A stretch of 64,000 bases of DNA from positions 25,975,769-26,039,768 of the forward strand of contig JAUJPP010000007.1 in NCBI GenBank assembly GCA_030562195.1. The letters run 5' to 3'. Below, piece after piece: positions 53,577 to 64,000 of the stretch; position 1 is the stretch's first letter, and each line of letters opens with the position of its first letter. The translations under genes and the position numbers were made by a program. Below the pieces are notes generated by a model that searched no databases, was not told the DNA's origin, and saw only the letters and a list, made by a program, of their open reading frames with translations. This stretch comes from Nipponacmea schrenckii (taxonomy: Eukaryota; Mollusca; Gastropoda; Lottiidae).

Positions 53577-55205
53577 ATAGCTCCTTCCAAACAGAGATTG
53601 GCCCCTCTAGAATCTCTTTATTTTGTTTTACACCAGATATCTTTCAGTTTTCTGAACTTAAGATAAAATGGACAATTACCAACTTCGAATCAGCAACATC
53701 ATCTTATTAACAACAAGTGAAAAAAAAAACTTTGGGTCTTCTTAAGTGTGATCTTTTAAAGCTACACATGAACTTCTTTATCCAAGAGACCTGAACCCTT
53801 TCAAACATAAGAACATTTTAATACGTGTGAATTAGATTTGAAGACTTTTTGACAAGCAGATGTATAGAAGAAATTATAACCTCTGCAGATCCAAGTCTTG
53901 ATTTGCATTAGACTTGGCATTATTGAATGATTGACTTCTATGTTATAATCTTAAATTTTTCAAATATAAAGACACGGTGAAAAGGAAATAAAAAACAAGA
54001 AAAGAATTGACCATCAAGATTCTATGTTTTAATATCGTATTAATGTTGTTTAAAATCTGATCGTCCAAATAAGTGGTGTTAAAGTATTTTGTTGTTTGTT
54101 AAACTATCTTTTTGATGCTGCGAGAGCAATGATGTTTAAAAAGATAGAGGCAGGGTTGGAGAGCTCGAATTATGGATTTCAGAATGTCATTGTGCTACAT
54201 AGAATAGCATGTGAAATTTACACGGAATGCAAGAAATTGGCTTGGTATAGCATGCATTTTGACTCAGAGTCAAAGCTATTAAGGCATTGAAAAGTCTCTT
54301 GTTCAAAGCCAAAGTAATTCAAACAACTAAAAGACCGTTATGTACTATGGTGAGAGTTGAAATCCCAAGCGAAAAGTGCTGTACAGCATTGGCCTGTGAA
54401 TAAACCATTTGTCTTTCAAAGAGAATTGTCAGGCTGTAGCATTTGAGAATAAAAACCTGGTTTACTATAAATAAATTAATACAAGCATTTTTTATATCAC
54501 CTTTCATATTATTTTCTTCATAAATTTTTACATTTTATAGATCATTTTCTCAATATTTGATATGTAAATTCAAATCTTTGTCTCATGATTTGTATTTGAA
54601 AACCCATTAAGATGCATTTTGTAAACACGATACGTAGTTATATGTAGTCAAATGTAGTTATCAACCCTTATTCCACCTATTATCAAATATTTGTAATATT
54701 AACATTTCATGTATAGTAATTATGTATCAAACTATGGAAAAATGTCATCATGTGATAACATTACAGTGCATTTCTGAAGCTTTTTTTGCTAATTGTTCAG
54801 GTGTAAATTTTCATAATCAACAAATTATATTTGAATTTTTTTAATATTATAAAACTTGTGACAAATCATGCCTCAATATTATTATTACTTTTTGTTAAAT
54901 AGTCAAAAACAAAATATTTTTGCATGATCAGTTATGAAATAAGATGTTCATTTACCTTGTATATTGTAAAATGTGTTTTTTGTTGTCACTGTCTTCATTG
55001 TACAGCCAAGTGACCTTATTCCATACAATTTCTGGTATAGTAGCCATTTATAGTAGAATTGTTATATATTAATGAAAATATCTTAAAACTTGACATAAAT
55101 TGGAAATAATTAAAGAAATTTCAATTGATTTGTTATTTGTTAAAATAGTCTGTTTTGTTTGTGAATTGAAAAAATATAGAAATAAACTTGGTGAAGCAAT
55201 AATGA
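53577..55205 (+). other. CREBRF: CREBRF 3' UTR
   Basis: AT-rich untranslated sequence. A canonical AATAAA at 55181-55186 is a likely poly(A) signal, with an earlier AATAAA near 53987. Several ATTTA motifs occur, but none is clustered enough to claim an AU-rich element. Confidence 0.6.
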
Positions 55206-55374
55206 ATTCTTTATTTGGGTTCTGTCCATTACAATCTGCCTTTACTGTATATGTCTTATGGTAGCCTACATTATTGTAGAATGTGGTACTTTGTCATGGT
55301 ACACCAATTCTAATGTAAACAAATTGTGGTATTATACTGCAATTTTACAGTAGCAATACATTATATTGTACATC

Positions 55375-55825
55375 TTTATTGTGATGTACATTCATTGTAC
55401 AGTTCAGTCACATTGTACATCATTGTGGTTATATACTGTCATATACAAGGGTGATAAATCATAAAATTGTATAATTCTACAATAGGTGCACAGTACATTT
55501 ATATTATATGTCTTTGTGATGATGTTCAGTAAAGTCATATTGTACATCAATGTAGTGATATACATTCATTGTATAGTACAGTCATATTGTACATCAATGT
55601 AGTGATATACATTCATTGTATAGTACAGTCATATTGTACATCGTTGTGGTGATATTTATCATTGTACAGTACAGTCTTAATAGTATATTGTGGTAATATA
55701 CAGTACAGTCATATTGTACATCATTATGGGATATACAGTCATTGTACAGTACAATCATCTTGTACATCATTCTGGAGATATTTAGTCATTGTACAGCTCA
55801 GTCATATTGTACATCATTGTAATAA
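55375..55825 (+). repeat. Imperfect 47-bp tandem repeat (CAGTCATATTGTACATCA)
   Basis: The block GTCATATTGTACATC recurs at about 55534, 55581 and 55629, a 47-bp step, with more decayed units either side. Units include the palindrome TTGTACA. Confidence 0.75.
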
Positions 55826-56599
55826 CTCAACATGGTAGTGGTATATCACTGTGGGAATTTTAACAGCATGATCCTTTAGTTAAAACTGACAGGGACTCTA
55901 GAATTTGGTCACTAGCTTTAGATTTTTTTGAGCGCATAAATTTCCCAACCTACTTTAATAATCAGATACCAAAAGTTATATATACCTACATCTTGTTTTA
56001 TCATTTAAAGCATCATCTTATAATCTTTGAAAGATTTCATTATCTATCTTAATAAATAACAGAAAACTGATTGTTTTGAAATTTATTCCTGAAATAATTC
56101 GACCCTGACATTGGTGCTGTAGGTTATTTCTGATTCCACAACAACAAGTCTGGCTTGAAAATACATGCAAGTGCTTAATGTTTATGACAATACTTCTATT
56201 TTCGGAGTCCATTAATATTTATTACTGTTATTTGACATGATTATCGTGACAATTACAAATAATTTAAATATTTCCTTACATTTTAAATTCATCTTTTCAT
56301 GAAGATGTTATTGGATTGAATATAATTAATATAAGCTTATAAATTTATTTCTTGTTTTTTTTAATAAAACAAATGAGAAACAAAAGTGGTTTTATTTTCT
56401 GAATGGGGATGAAAAATATCTGAAAACGTTACAGAAATGAAAGGGAAGTTATAACAAACAGTCAGAATTGTGTAAAATTTGTTATATGTCACAGTATTGG
56501 ATATTGTTATTGAGACAGTAAATAAACCTATTAAAAGTTATTTGTATTGGTTCCTACTTGGAATAATAAAGAAGGGAAACACCATGCAGTGTGCTATTC

Positions 56600-56850
56600 A
56601 TTTATCATGCTCTATGATACACAATCATGCTTTATGATACACAATCATGCTCTATGGTACTCAATCATGCTCTGTGATAATCATGCTCTATGATACTCAA
56701 TCATGTTCTATGATACTCAATCATGCTCTATGATACTCCTTTATGCTATCAGTAGTCATGAATTCTATATGATACTTATGAATGCTATATGATACTCACT
56801 CACGCAATATGGTATTGGTGTTCATGCTATATGATCCTCAATCATGCTAT
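56600..56850 (+). repeat. Imperfect ~20-bp tandem repeat (CAATCATGCTCTATGATACT)
   Basis: Around ten units of 15-22 bp with the theme ATCATGCTCTATGATACTCA, decaying toward both sides. Confidence 0.8.
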
Positions 56851-58484
56851 ACATGATGTATTCATTAAAAATAGATTGAGGGCTACCTCATATGTTTGTC
56901 TCTCCCATCCACTTCACAATACAATTATCTTGAACCATGGTATAGATTAACTTGATCCTCATCTACCAAATGATTATCTACTACATGGAACAGATCATAT
57001 GCACATAGCATGAAAGTCAGGCATAGAAAGTTTCAGGAAGTGTTTGAAAATTTAAAAAGAAAGTTATTGATGTATCTGCAGAAGCCTTTAAGATTCCAAC
57101 CTTGGATCATCCTTGTTTATGAAAATCTATTTTGAAAGTCAATTAATATTTTAAAGATAAAATCAGGTAACATGAAAATCGTGATTTCAACATTTTTATT
57201 GTTTTATTTAATATCAAATTTATTTTACTTGTCTTTTGGAGACGGTCTCGACAAGAACGAGTAGGAAAAAGTCAAATTCAGATGACGTCATATAGACATT
57301 AAATTCTAAACGCTGACGTGTTTATAGGGACCGAATTTTTTGTACTTTTGGTGAATCATGTCTTGGATTTTGACCTTGACTAAGCGATAAATGATGACTC
57401 ATAGTCTGATCAATCAATTAATTCTAGAGTCCGCTATTCGTCACCTACTTTAATAAAGCGGTGACGAGTCCAGAAACTTATTTACTATCGTAAACAACAT
57501 TTACACATGGTCTAGTCTTAGTCTTCAAGACTTACAAAGCATAACTATAGACATTCCAGTCTTGACGTCCAAGACTATTTATGAATGAACGATCATGATG
57601 GTGTTTGATTGGCTATTTTTCAGGTCAGTGATTTCGTAATACGGTAATTAGCCAATCAACGTTGAGATATTTCGTTCATTTAATTGATGACCCTCACCCA
57701 TTTTTGACGCAATAACACGTAATAACCAATGAAGTGTATCGAACGATTTTATGATGCATAATAACATCACGAGACTATTAGAATGATTTAATTTTTCAAG
57801 CCTCAGCAAATTTTCGGTCATATTTCTAGGTGGTGGTGAAATAAGGTTAAATTATTGTTAAAACTCTACCCGTTATGAGCTGTTTAACATTATGATAAGA
57901 TAATTAGTGTGTACGAAATCTGGAACAAGGCAATCTAAACTATGTAGAGAACATAAATAATGTTATTTATATCACAAGGCCTTGAATCGGTTCAGTTTGG
58001 TTCAAAGTGTACAAAGTTAATTAGAAACACAGTGAAAGAAATGCATCAAAATGAAATGAAAATGTCTGTAAGTTGCGAAGTATGAAGCTCTGAGTAAACA
58101 TGTTTTTTTTTTCAATGTTCTGTTTTAAATTCATTATTTATTATTTTTTCAAATAAGGTTAAAAGAACTAATTAACCCTTTGTGTCAGACTACCTTGGTA
58201 AAAATGGCTAACCTAGACACTAGACATAATCAATTATAAACCAAGGCTTCAACAGATGATACAAATGAGATACATGTACTGAAAAATACGTACATAGAGG
58301 CCCGGTTAAGGATCCCCCGACAGTTGGGAATCGCAAAAAGATAAGGCTAATGCCCGCTGTCCTGGCAAAAATTTCTATCATCGATCGTTGCCCATCTTCA
58401 TCACCCCATTAGTTACAGAAAAGTAGGAAGTAACACTCCATTAATTTCATTAATTATAAACTTCCAAAATAAACATTATTAACT
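56851..58484. other. Intergenic, nothing recognised
   Basis: A CRE palindrome TGACGTCA lies at 57283-57290 and a GAGACGGTCTC palindrome at about 57239. No exon or RNA gene seen. Confidence 0.5.
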
Positions 58485-58539
58485 TTGTTCATGTTCATTT
58501 ATCTCTCAAATGCTCGGGTAGGGAAATACAGTTGGCCGG

Positions 58540-58665
58540 AAGATAATATACAAATTAGACAATATCTTTCAAATGACAACGTCGAATTTCTAGTCCATGC
58601 TCTAGTAACACCGAAACTTGATTACCATAATGGATTTTTTTATGGACCAACCTTTACCCTGGTCA
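58540..58665 (+). mobile_element. LINE reverse-transcriptase relic (CR1/L2/jockey-like)
   Basis: The plus strand encodes IRQYLSNDNVEFLVHALVTP followed by KLDYHNGFFYG. This matches the familiar non-LTR retroelement pattern IRKYL..D....LVHA.VTSRLDYCNSLLYG, found just after the reverse-transcriptase domain. The canonical DYCN has become DYHN and similarity is lost after FFYG. Only about 40 residues survive, so it is a dead fragment. Confidence 0.6.
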
Positions 58666-59677
58666 TTATTCATTCTTCTGTAAATTTAACAAACGTCCTA
58701 CCCCAAGTTTACGACAAGACTACGTCCGTGGGTTGCATGATAATCTTCTTTACAAGCTAAGTAGATCCCGTGGATGTGATTAGCCCAAATATCCTACTGC
58801 GCAAATATGAAAACTTAAGCTGGTTTTTATTTTTTAATTTTAAGCCGATTCATGGTTTTTAATTGAATTTAAGCGCTGATTCATGTTTCGATGGACATCA
58901 ATCCGTAATCATGATTTGGATTCGCATGTATTAGGGCCTCATTTTTTTTACACTTGTTACGTGTACAGCTAACATGATCGCTAATATAATCATGTTTATA
59001 CTTAGGATAGATCAGACAATAAGTTTATAGTAGTTATATTACAACACTACAAAAGACAATGTACTGGTCATTTTTGAAGACTGTCAAAACTCACACCAGG
59101 GATTCTATGAATGGATATAGGGTGTAAGCATTAGGTCATCTTAAGCTTGAGCATACAAAGACTGTCGTGCATGTGGGAACGATCCGTAGAACACATGTTA
59201 TCGAAAATCACGAATTGCAAAATCAAAATTTTATGTGGCATTATATTCTCTATATTCTCCACTTGTTTTGTATTCATTTGTTTATGGTAGCACATCCCAC
59301 CCTACTGTTCAATTGTAATTCTAAATTTGAAAGGCATATTTGCGACCTCGAAGAAGGAGGTACAGATATTAAATTTCACTATATAAACAGATTGTCGCTT
59401 ATACCTATCAGACAGTCCAAGTACCAACGGTCCGAACAATACGAAACTATAAATGGTTCTAATGGAAATAACACAATATAATGTAATGTGTCATACAAAC
59501 CAAATCGCAAAACGAAACCCGAAATCCAAAACATTTGCAATACACTTGTATCATCTATTCAACTGTATCTATTAACACACGAGGCAGTATATCAATCAAA
59601 AGTGAAGAAGTATTTTCATAATGAAAAATGGTATCAGGTGTCCAGTAAGAGTAAATAAAAAAGTAGATAGCTCTATA

Positions 59678-60257
59678 CTACGCTAACATTGGGCCAAGCT
59701 CGAAGAAATTCACCACATATCGGAAGAAATTCTTGTAATTTGCAGGAAGATTCTCCAAGTTCAATAAAATCAACTCAATCATCATGTAGTTCCATATAGC
59801 ACGGTATCTATTTTTAGTAACACCGGTCGATAATCTGTCGGCACGAAAAGCCAAGAATATGGAAACCTCGGATAATTTCTGAATTATTGGAAAAATAAGG
59901 TAAATATCATTCAAGATTCTTGCCGAATTTCAGAATATTTGTACATGATGAACATGAAAATATCAGGTGCATCACACGCAAGGCGCATCTCATGAAATGT
60001 TTGGTTCAAATCGCAATACATTATCGATTTTTATAACAATTTCATCTTTCAAGTCGGAAATGTTCAGCAATGTCGTGAAAAGTAGATCATTTAAAAGATA
60101 TTTCAAGGAAAAAGCGTATTTATTTCTATGTAAGATTGCTGGGTTATCATTGCTTATTTTGTTTCTCAATCATTTTTGTCAGTTGGACAAACGTCAAAAT
60201 GGCCGGCGTCAGGGTTATGCACTGGGACCTCTTCGATCTTCATGCCTTGCATAAGTT
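59678..60257 (-). pseudogene. Possible decayed M13 (neprilysin-like) peptidase fragment
   Basis: On the minus strand four consecutive open pieces in different frames look coding-like: one starting MQGMKIEEVPVHNPDAGHFD (60255 down), one with KYAFSLKYLLNDLLFTTLLN and KIDNVLRFEPNIS, one with MRLACDAPDIFMFIMYKYSE, and one with NRYRAIWNYMMIELILLNLE plus NLPANYKNFF ending at 59678. The 'NYMM' followed by 'LP..YKNFFR' and an earlier 'VLRFE' recall the N-terminal half of M13 metallopeptidases, where NYM.W and LDFE are conserved. The stops and frame changes mean it could not make a protein. The zinc-binding HExxH half is not present. Assignment is tentative. Confidence 0.3.
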
Positions 60258-60554
60258 ATGCTGATTCGCCTCAGTCTGATTTGACCCGCTAGCAACAGCT
60301 GGCTTTGAATGCTATGTCATTTATATTGGCTGAGTTAAAATAAATTGCTGTGGATATCGAAATATTTTCCACTATGATAATATCCCTTGCTTTTTGTGCT
60401 AAATTTACTGCGTATGCTCATAGCACCTTGTTTGGGTGAAAAAGTAGCTTAGTATAGAGCCTAAAGTTAAAATTCCAACAAAATAATTATAGGCTGCAAA
60501 TCCAGTAGAATAATGTTTTTAAATTGATTTCCGAAATAATTGGTTAGTCTGTGA

Positions 60555-60634
60555 ATAACCACGTGGTTATCATGTGACATTTAGCGCTCTTTCCTTTTCC
60601 CGCTATAAAATTTAAACTCATGGCGCCTGGAAGG
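60555..60634 (+). promoter_or_regulatory. Putative promoter of the zinc-finger gene: palindromic E-box and TATA
   Basis: ATAACCACGTGGTTAT at 60555-60570 is a perfect 16-base palindrome centred on CACGTG. TATAAAA begins at 60604, about 35 bases on, and the sequence between is pyrimidine-rich. A donor site at 60857 follows, fitting a 5' exon starting near 60635. Confidence 0.5.
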
Positions 60635-60856
60635 CAATTGGCGTTTTAAGTTATCTGTGTGAAAACCGATAACCATATTCATATGTTTCTCTTTTCAAAG
60701 CAAGATACATAAATGCTGGAATTAAAACTGATTTCGCATTACCTCGATAAAACGTAGGCCTACAGATGCATGTTTTCATTTGTAGATATTATGGAGGTGT
60801 TTAACTGCCGTTTCGACTGGTGTAAGAATTACAAGATTGAATAGCTTTAACCCCAG
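60635..60856 (+). other. Predicted 5' non-coding exon of the zinc-finger gene, with a uORF
   Basis: It ends CCCCAG|GTAAGT at 60856/60857. It contains an upstream open frame at 60791-60844 (MEVFNCRFDWCKNYKIE, then TAG) that would precede the main start. The exon start is estimated from the TATA box. Confidence 0.45.
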
Positions 60857-61183
60857 GTAAGTGCAAAATAAGACCCATTCCTCTCTCCCTTCCTCATTAG
60901 TCTGCAAAACAAAATCAGCTTTTGCTGGTTTCGGGCTGTAATCTGTCTTCTATCATATAAATCCATACAACACCTACCTTTATAGTGGTCTATTGTTGTT
61001 CATTGCATTAACATATAAACCTCACTAGGATATGCCATAAAATATAATGGAGGAATAAATTACTGGAATGTATTCCTCTTCCTAAGAGGTCCAAGATGAA
61101 ATGGATACGGAGAACCCACTCAGTGTTCTGCAGCTGCCAATGCCAATAGGCCTGATGATAATTTAGCAATATTTAATCTTCAG

Positions 61184-64000
61184 GTAAAGGTATCTAAAAT
61201 CAAAATGGAAACAGAAGATGAGCTCACTGATACCGAAACAGTGGATTCCCAGAATGTTAAAGACGAGGTTTGGGAAGACAATGTCGAAATGCTCCTTAAT
61301 TCACCCGACTGCGAACAAATAGACCCTGAGGATTTTGAAGAGGTCAACAAAATCATCAAAGAAGAAATGCCGGGACTGGAATTTAAATGCCGATGCTGTA
61401 AATATGTAGCGAACTCTTTCAAAGATATTGAAAAACATGAAAATGGTCATCGTGCAAGAGGAACCTTCCTGGAGTGTGAGTATTGCGATTTTTGTACCAA
61501 TACACGCGATATAATGATCCAACACGTGACCAAACATACAGGAGAGCGTCCCTTTAAGTGTAAAAAGTGTCCATTTCGGTCGAGATGGAAGCGCGATCTG
61601 ATCAAACATCAAGTGAAACATTCGGACGAGAAGAAATATATGTGTTCACAATGTGACTTTACAACCAAATGGTACAACAATATAAAGCACCATCAAATCA
61701 AACATTCCACCGAGAGACCCTTTTCGTGCCATATTTGTGATATGAAATTCAAACGTAAAACTGGACTGGATTATCATTTATACCGACATAACGACTATAA
61801 ACCAAAGAAATGCTCTAAATGTGATTTTCGGTGTAAAACTAACTTTGAGCTGAAGCTTCATCAACATAAACATTCTAATGTGAGGAACTTTCCTTGTACA
61901 TTCCCTGGCTGCACTCAAAGGTGCAAAACCAAATCAGATTTAAGCAAACATACTAAAATCCATTCTAATGTAAGGGACAAAATATGTGATATTTGTAACA
62001 AGGGTTTCGCAACGTTGGCAAATTTGTCCAAGCATAAACTTCGTCATGTGACTGAACGGAAATTCCAATGTGAACTTTGCACCCGTAGATTTAAAACCAG
62101 AATTTCTCTAAGAAACCACTTGACGACGCATAATGATCACAAACCCTTCTCATGTGATGTTTGTGGGCATAGATTTAGAAACCGGCATAACATGAAAACA
62201 CATAAATTGACACATTCTGAAGATCGGCCGTTTAAATGTCCCATATGCCCATACGCTGGTAAATTTCCATTTCATATTTTTGCCCATATTGGCACATTTC
62301 ATGGTGATAAGTATGCTTATTTTTGTGAAATATGTAGGAAACCATTCAGACGATACAGTCAGTTACAGACGCATTGTGGTCGTATGCACAAGGACAGTAA
62401 CTTACTATCAGCTGTTCCGGAAATCAAGCAAGAGGTGCTCGATGAAAGCCAAGAACAATCTTCATCAAGAAAAACCACAGTCCAGATAGAAGAAGGAAGC
62501 ACCCAAATAGATTCATTGGAAAGTCTTGCGGCAATTCATACCCAGAGCTACGATCAAACTAATTCTAAATCAAGTGTAGCGGATGACAATCTACCTGTAA
62601 CTGAGACAAAAACGGCTGCCACTAGTGACAACAACGTTAATCTTCTAGTTCCCAAGCCAGAAGATCCAAATGTTCTGATTTATAACGTTGGTCCGTTTAG
62701 ACTTCCATTAGCCACCAAAGGATTTGATTTCAATTTCGAGAAGACTGGAAAGAAACCTAAACAATGGTTCATGGATCCTCAAAATATGACAAATCAAAAT
62801 GCTGCTGAAAAACAAAGAGCTTACATCGAAAAGAAGGCTAGAGGTGTGGAAAAATCAAGGGGAGCAACACTCAGAAAATTTGACTGGAAAAAGCCCCCAT
62901 ACAAGCCGTCCCTCGAAGAAAATCCCAGATATAAACGAGAGAGAGAGCGACAAAAGCGAGAAAAGGAAGCTGGTAGAAGTTTAGTGAAGCAAGATCCGGA
63001 TCTTATGGAGCTAATCAACCTTGGTCGAACCAACATTCGTAAGGTCAAAATTTGTAAACGAGCTGGCCTACTTATGAAGAATTGGAAAGTTTTAGAGGTC
63101 AAACTGGAGAAAATTGACGCCATTGATCAGAAGGAAGTCCGGAATGAGATCCAGACCGACTCTGCTGAACAGAAAGCTTCAAGGATCAAGTCAGCTCCTT
63201 CACAAAACTCTTCAGCATGTTCCAGTAAAAGAAGAAAAGCATCTGAATTAACAGTGAACAAAACAAGCGTCAAGAGTCGCAAGAAGCGAAAACTCACAAC
63301 AAAGGATATGACCGAAGTCCACAATGACTCCATGGGCGAAAGCGACTCTATTGACCTCACAGAAGACACAAACGGCATTACTTCAACTGTACCAAATACC
63401 AATAAGCGCGACAAGGCGACACATACCCAATCTAAGAAAACCAAAAGACCCGTTGGTCGACCAAGAAAGCACTCAAAAAAGATTTTATTTCCAAAATCCA
63501 AGAAAATCAAATCTGCAATAGATCTGGTACCCCCATTGCCAGAATTGGGGCAAATGTCATCGACACCTGCCCCTGATGAGTTAAGTCTGACTATTATGTC
63601 TAGTTCACCCCTGAAAAAAGAGAATACCTTAGAGCCTCAACAGATGAGCAGAGAAGATGTAGACTTTCGAGATGTGGAAAATATATCCTTCACTGACAAG
63701 ACACAAGCTTCTATCCACAATCTGATGGAACACCTAGAGCACCACCATAACGAAGTCTCAAAGTCTGGGAACAAGAATCTCAACAACCAAAAATCCGAAG
63801 AGGAGAAATCTGACCCTCAACAGTATAGCAGAACTATTTTGTCAGTCCCCAAAATTCCAAGACGATTACCGACCGACATGGCCTCTGGTGATGGGGCATC
63901 CGCCTCTTCTAGTTCAGCTAAGAAAACTACTCAGAGCAGATCCGGAAGATTAAACCTGACGATCGACAAACTGTTAGCTAAAAAGACATCCGATATGAGC
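61184..64000 (+). CDS. C2H2 zinc-finger protein with 12 fingers and an AT-hook (3' end outside window)
   Basis: The exon opens after AATCTTCAG at 61184; ATG at 61205 starts a frame of 932 codons with no stop before the window edge. Residues 1-59 are acidic. Twelve C2H2 fingers follow from Cys62 to His395, mostly C-x2-C-x12-H-x3-H, with one C-x4-C finger (CTFPGC, the seventh) and two C-x2-C-x12-H-x4-H fingers at the end. Linkers include HTGERP and HSTERP. Then come an acidic/Ser linker, a highly basic segment (RYKRERERQKREKE), and KRPVGRPRKHSKK (from residue 747), an AT-hook of the GRP type. This layout indicates a nuclear sequence-specific DNA-binding protein. All fingers lie in one exon, as often in ZNF711/REST-like or lineage-specific families, but I cannot name an orthologue. 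The three codons before the ATG are also open, so a longer N-terminus is possible. Confidence 0.92.

Noticed and set aside
59167..59481. 104-codon plus-strand open frame
   Set aside because: Non-ATG start, no domain, and composition typical of translated AT-rich DNA.
61301..63510. Several long minus-strand frames under the zinc-finger exon
   Set aside because: Antisense shadows of the zinc-finger coding sequence; serine-rich content mirrors the sense Arg/Lys codons.

Overview
This is AT-rich eukaryotic nuclear DNA from an animal, most likely a mollusc. All the main genes are split by GT-AG introns and have clear metazoan orthologues. The non-coding DNA carries repeats I associate with molluscan genomes: short 'AAGGGAGATAACT'-type motifs, and 160-bp core repeats followed by a (GGAC)n tract, as in the pearl/BIV160 class described from bivalves. 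Species cannot be told from the window.

Layout. (1) 1-9163: no exon recognised; it holds a 51-bp minisatellite, a TCTA/TCTG microsatellite and a 423-bp MITE with TA target duplications that ends 31 bp before the next exon. (2) 9164-17662, plus strand: nine exons of an ARID5B-type chromatin regulator; its 5' exons lie outside the window. (3) 20492-33704, minus strand and convergent with it: a complete 12-exon gene for chaperonin subunit CCT7 (TCP-1 eta, 541 aa as spliced here). Its introns are crowded with interspersed repeats: ten 88-bp copies in one orientation, modules with inverted ends, and four pearl/BIV160-like elements, also all in one orientation. (4) 33705-40600: long intergenic space between divergent promoters. 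(5) 40650-55200, plus strand: a complete CREBRF/REPTOR-type bZIP regulator of 639 codons in seven coding exons plus one predicted non-coding exon, with a long 3' UTR. (6) 55200-60550: repeats, a LINE reverse-transcriptase relic and a possible decayed M13-peptidase relic. (7) 60600-64000, plus strand: a 5' non-coding exon and one long coding exon for a 12-finger C2H2 protein with an AT-hook; it is open at the window edge.

The genes do not form a pathway. CCT7 is a housekeeping folding factor, while the other three encode nuclear regulators. The most interesting protein-level signal is in the CREBRF/REPTOR gene: an N-terminal exon encodes three closely spaced RxxSxP motifs, fitting 14-3-3 docking sites, which matches how Drosophila REPTOR is held in the cytoplasm by TORC1 signalling. 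The most interesting DNA-level signal is the dense, strand-biased set of modular repeats inside CCT7.

Exon joins were worked out by hand from splice sites, reading phase and similarity to remembered human proteins. No search or RNA data was available.
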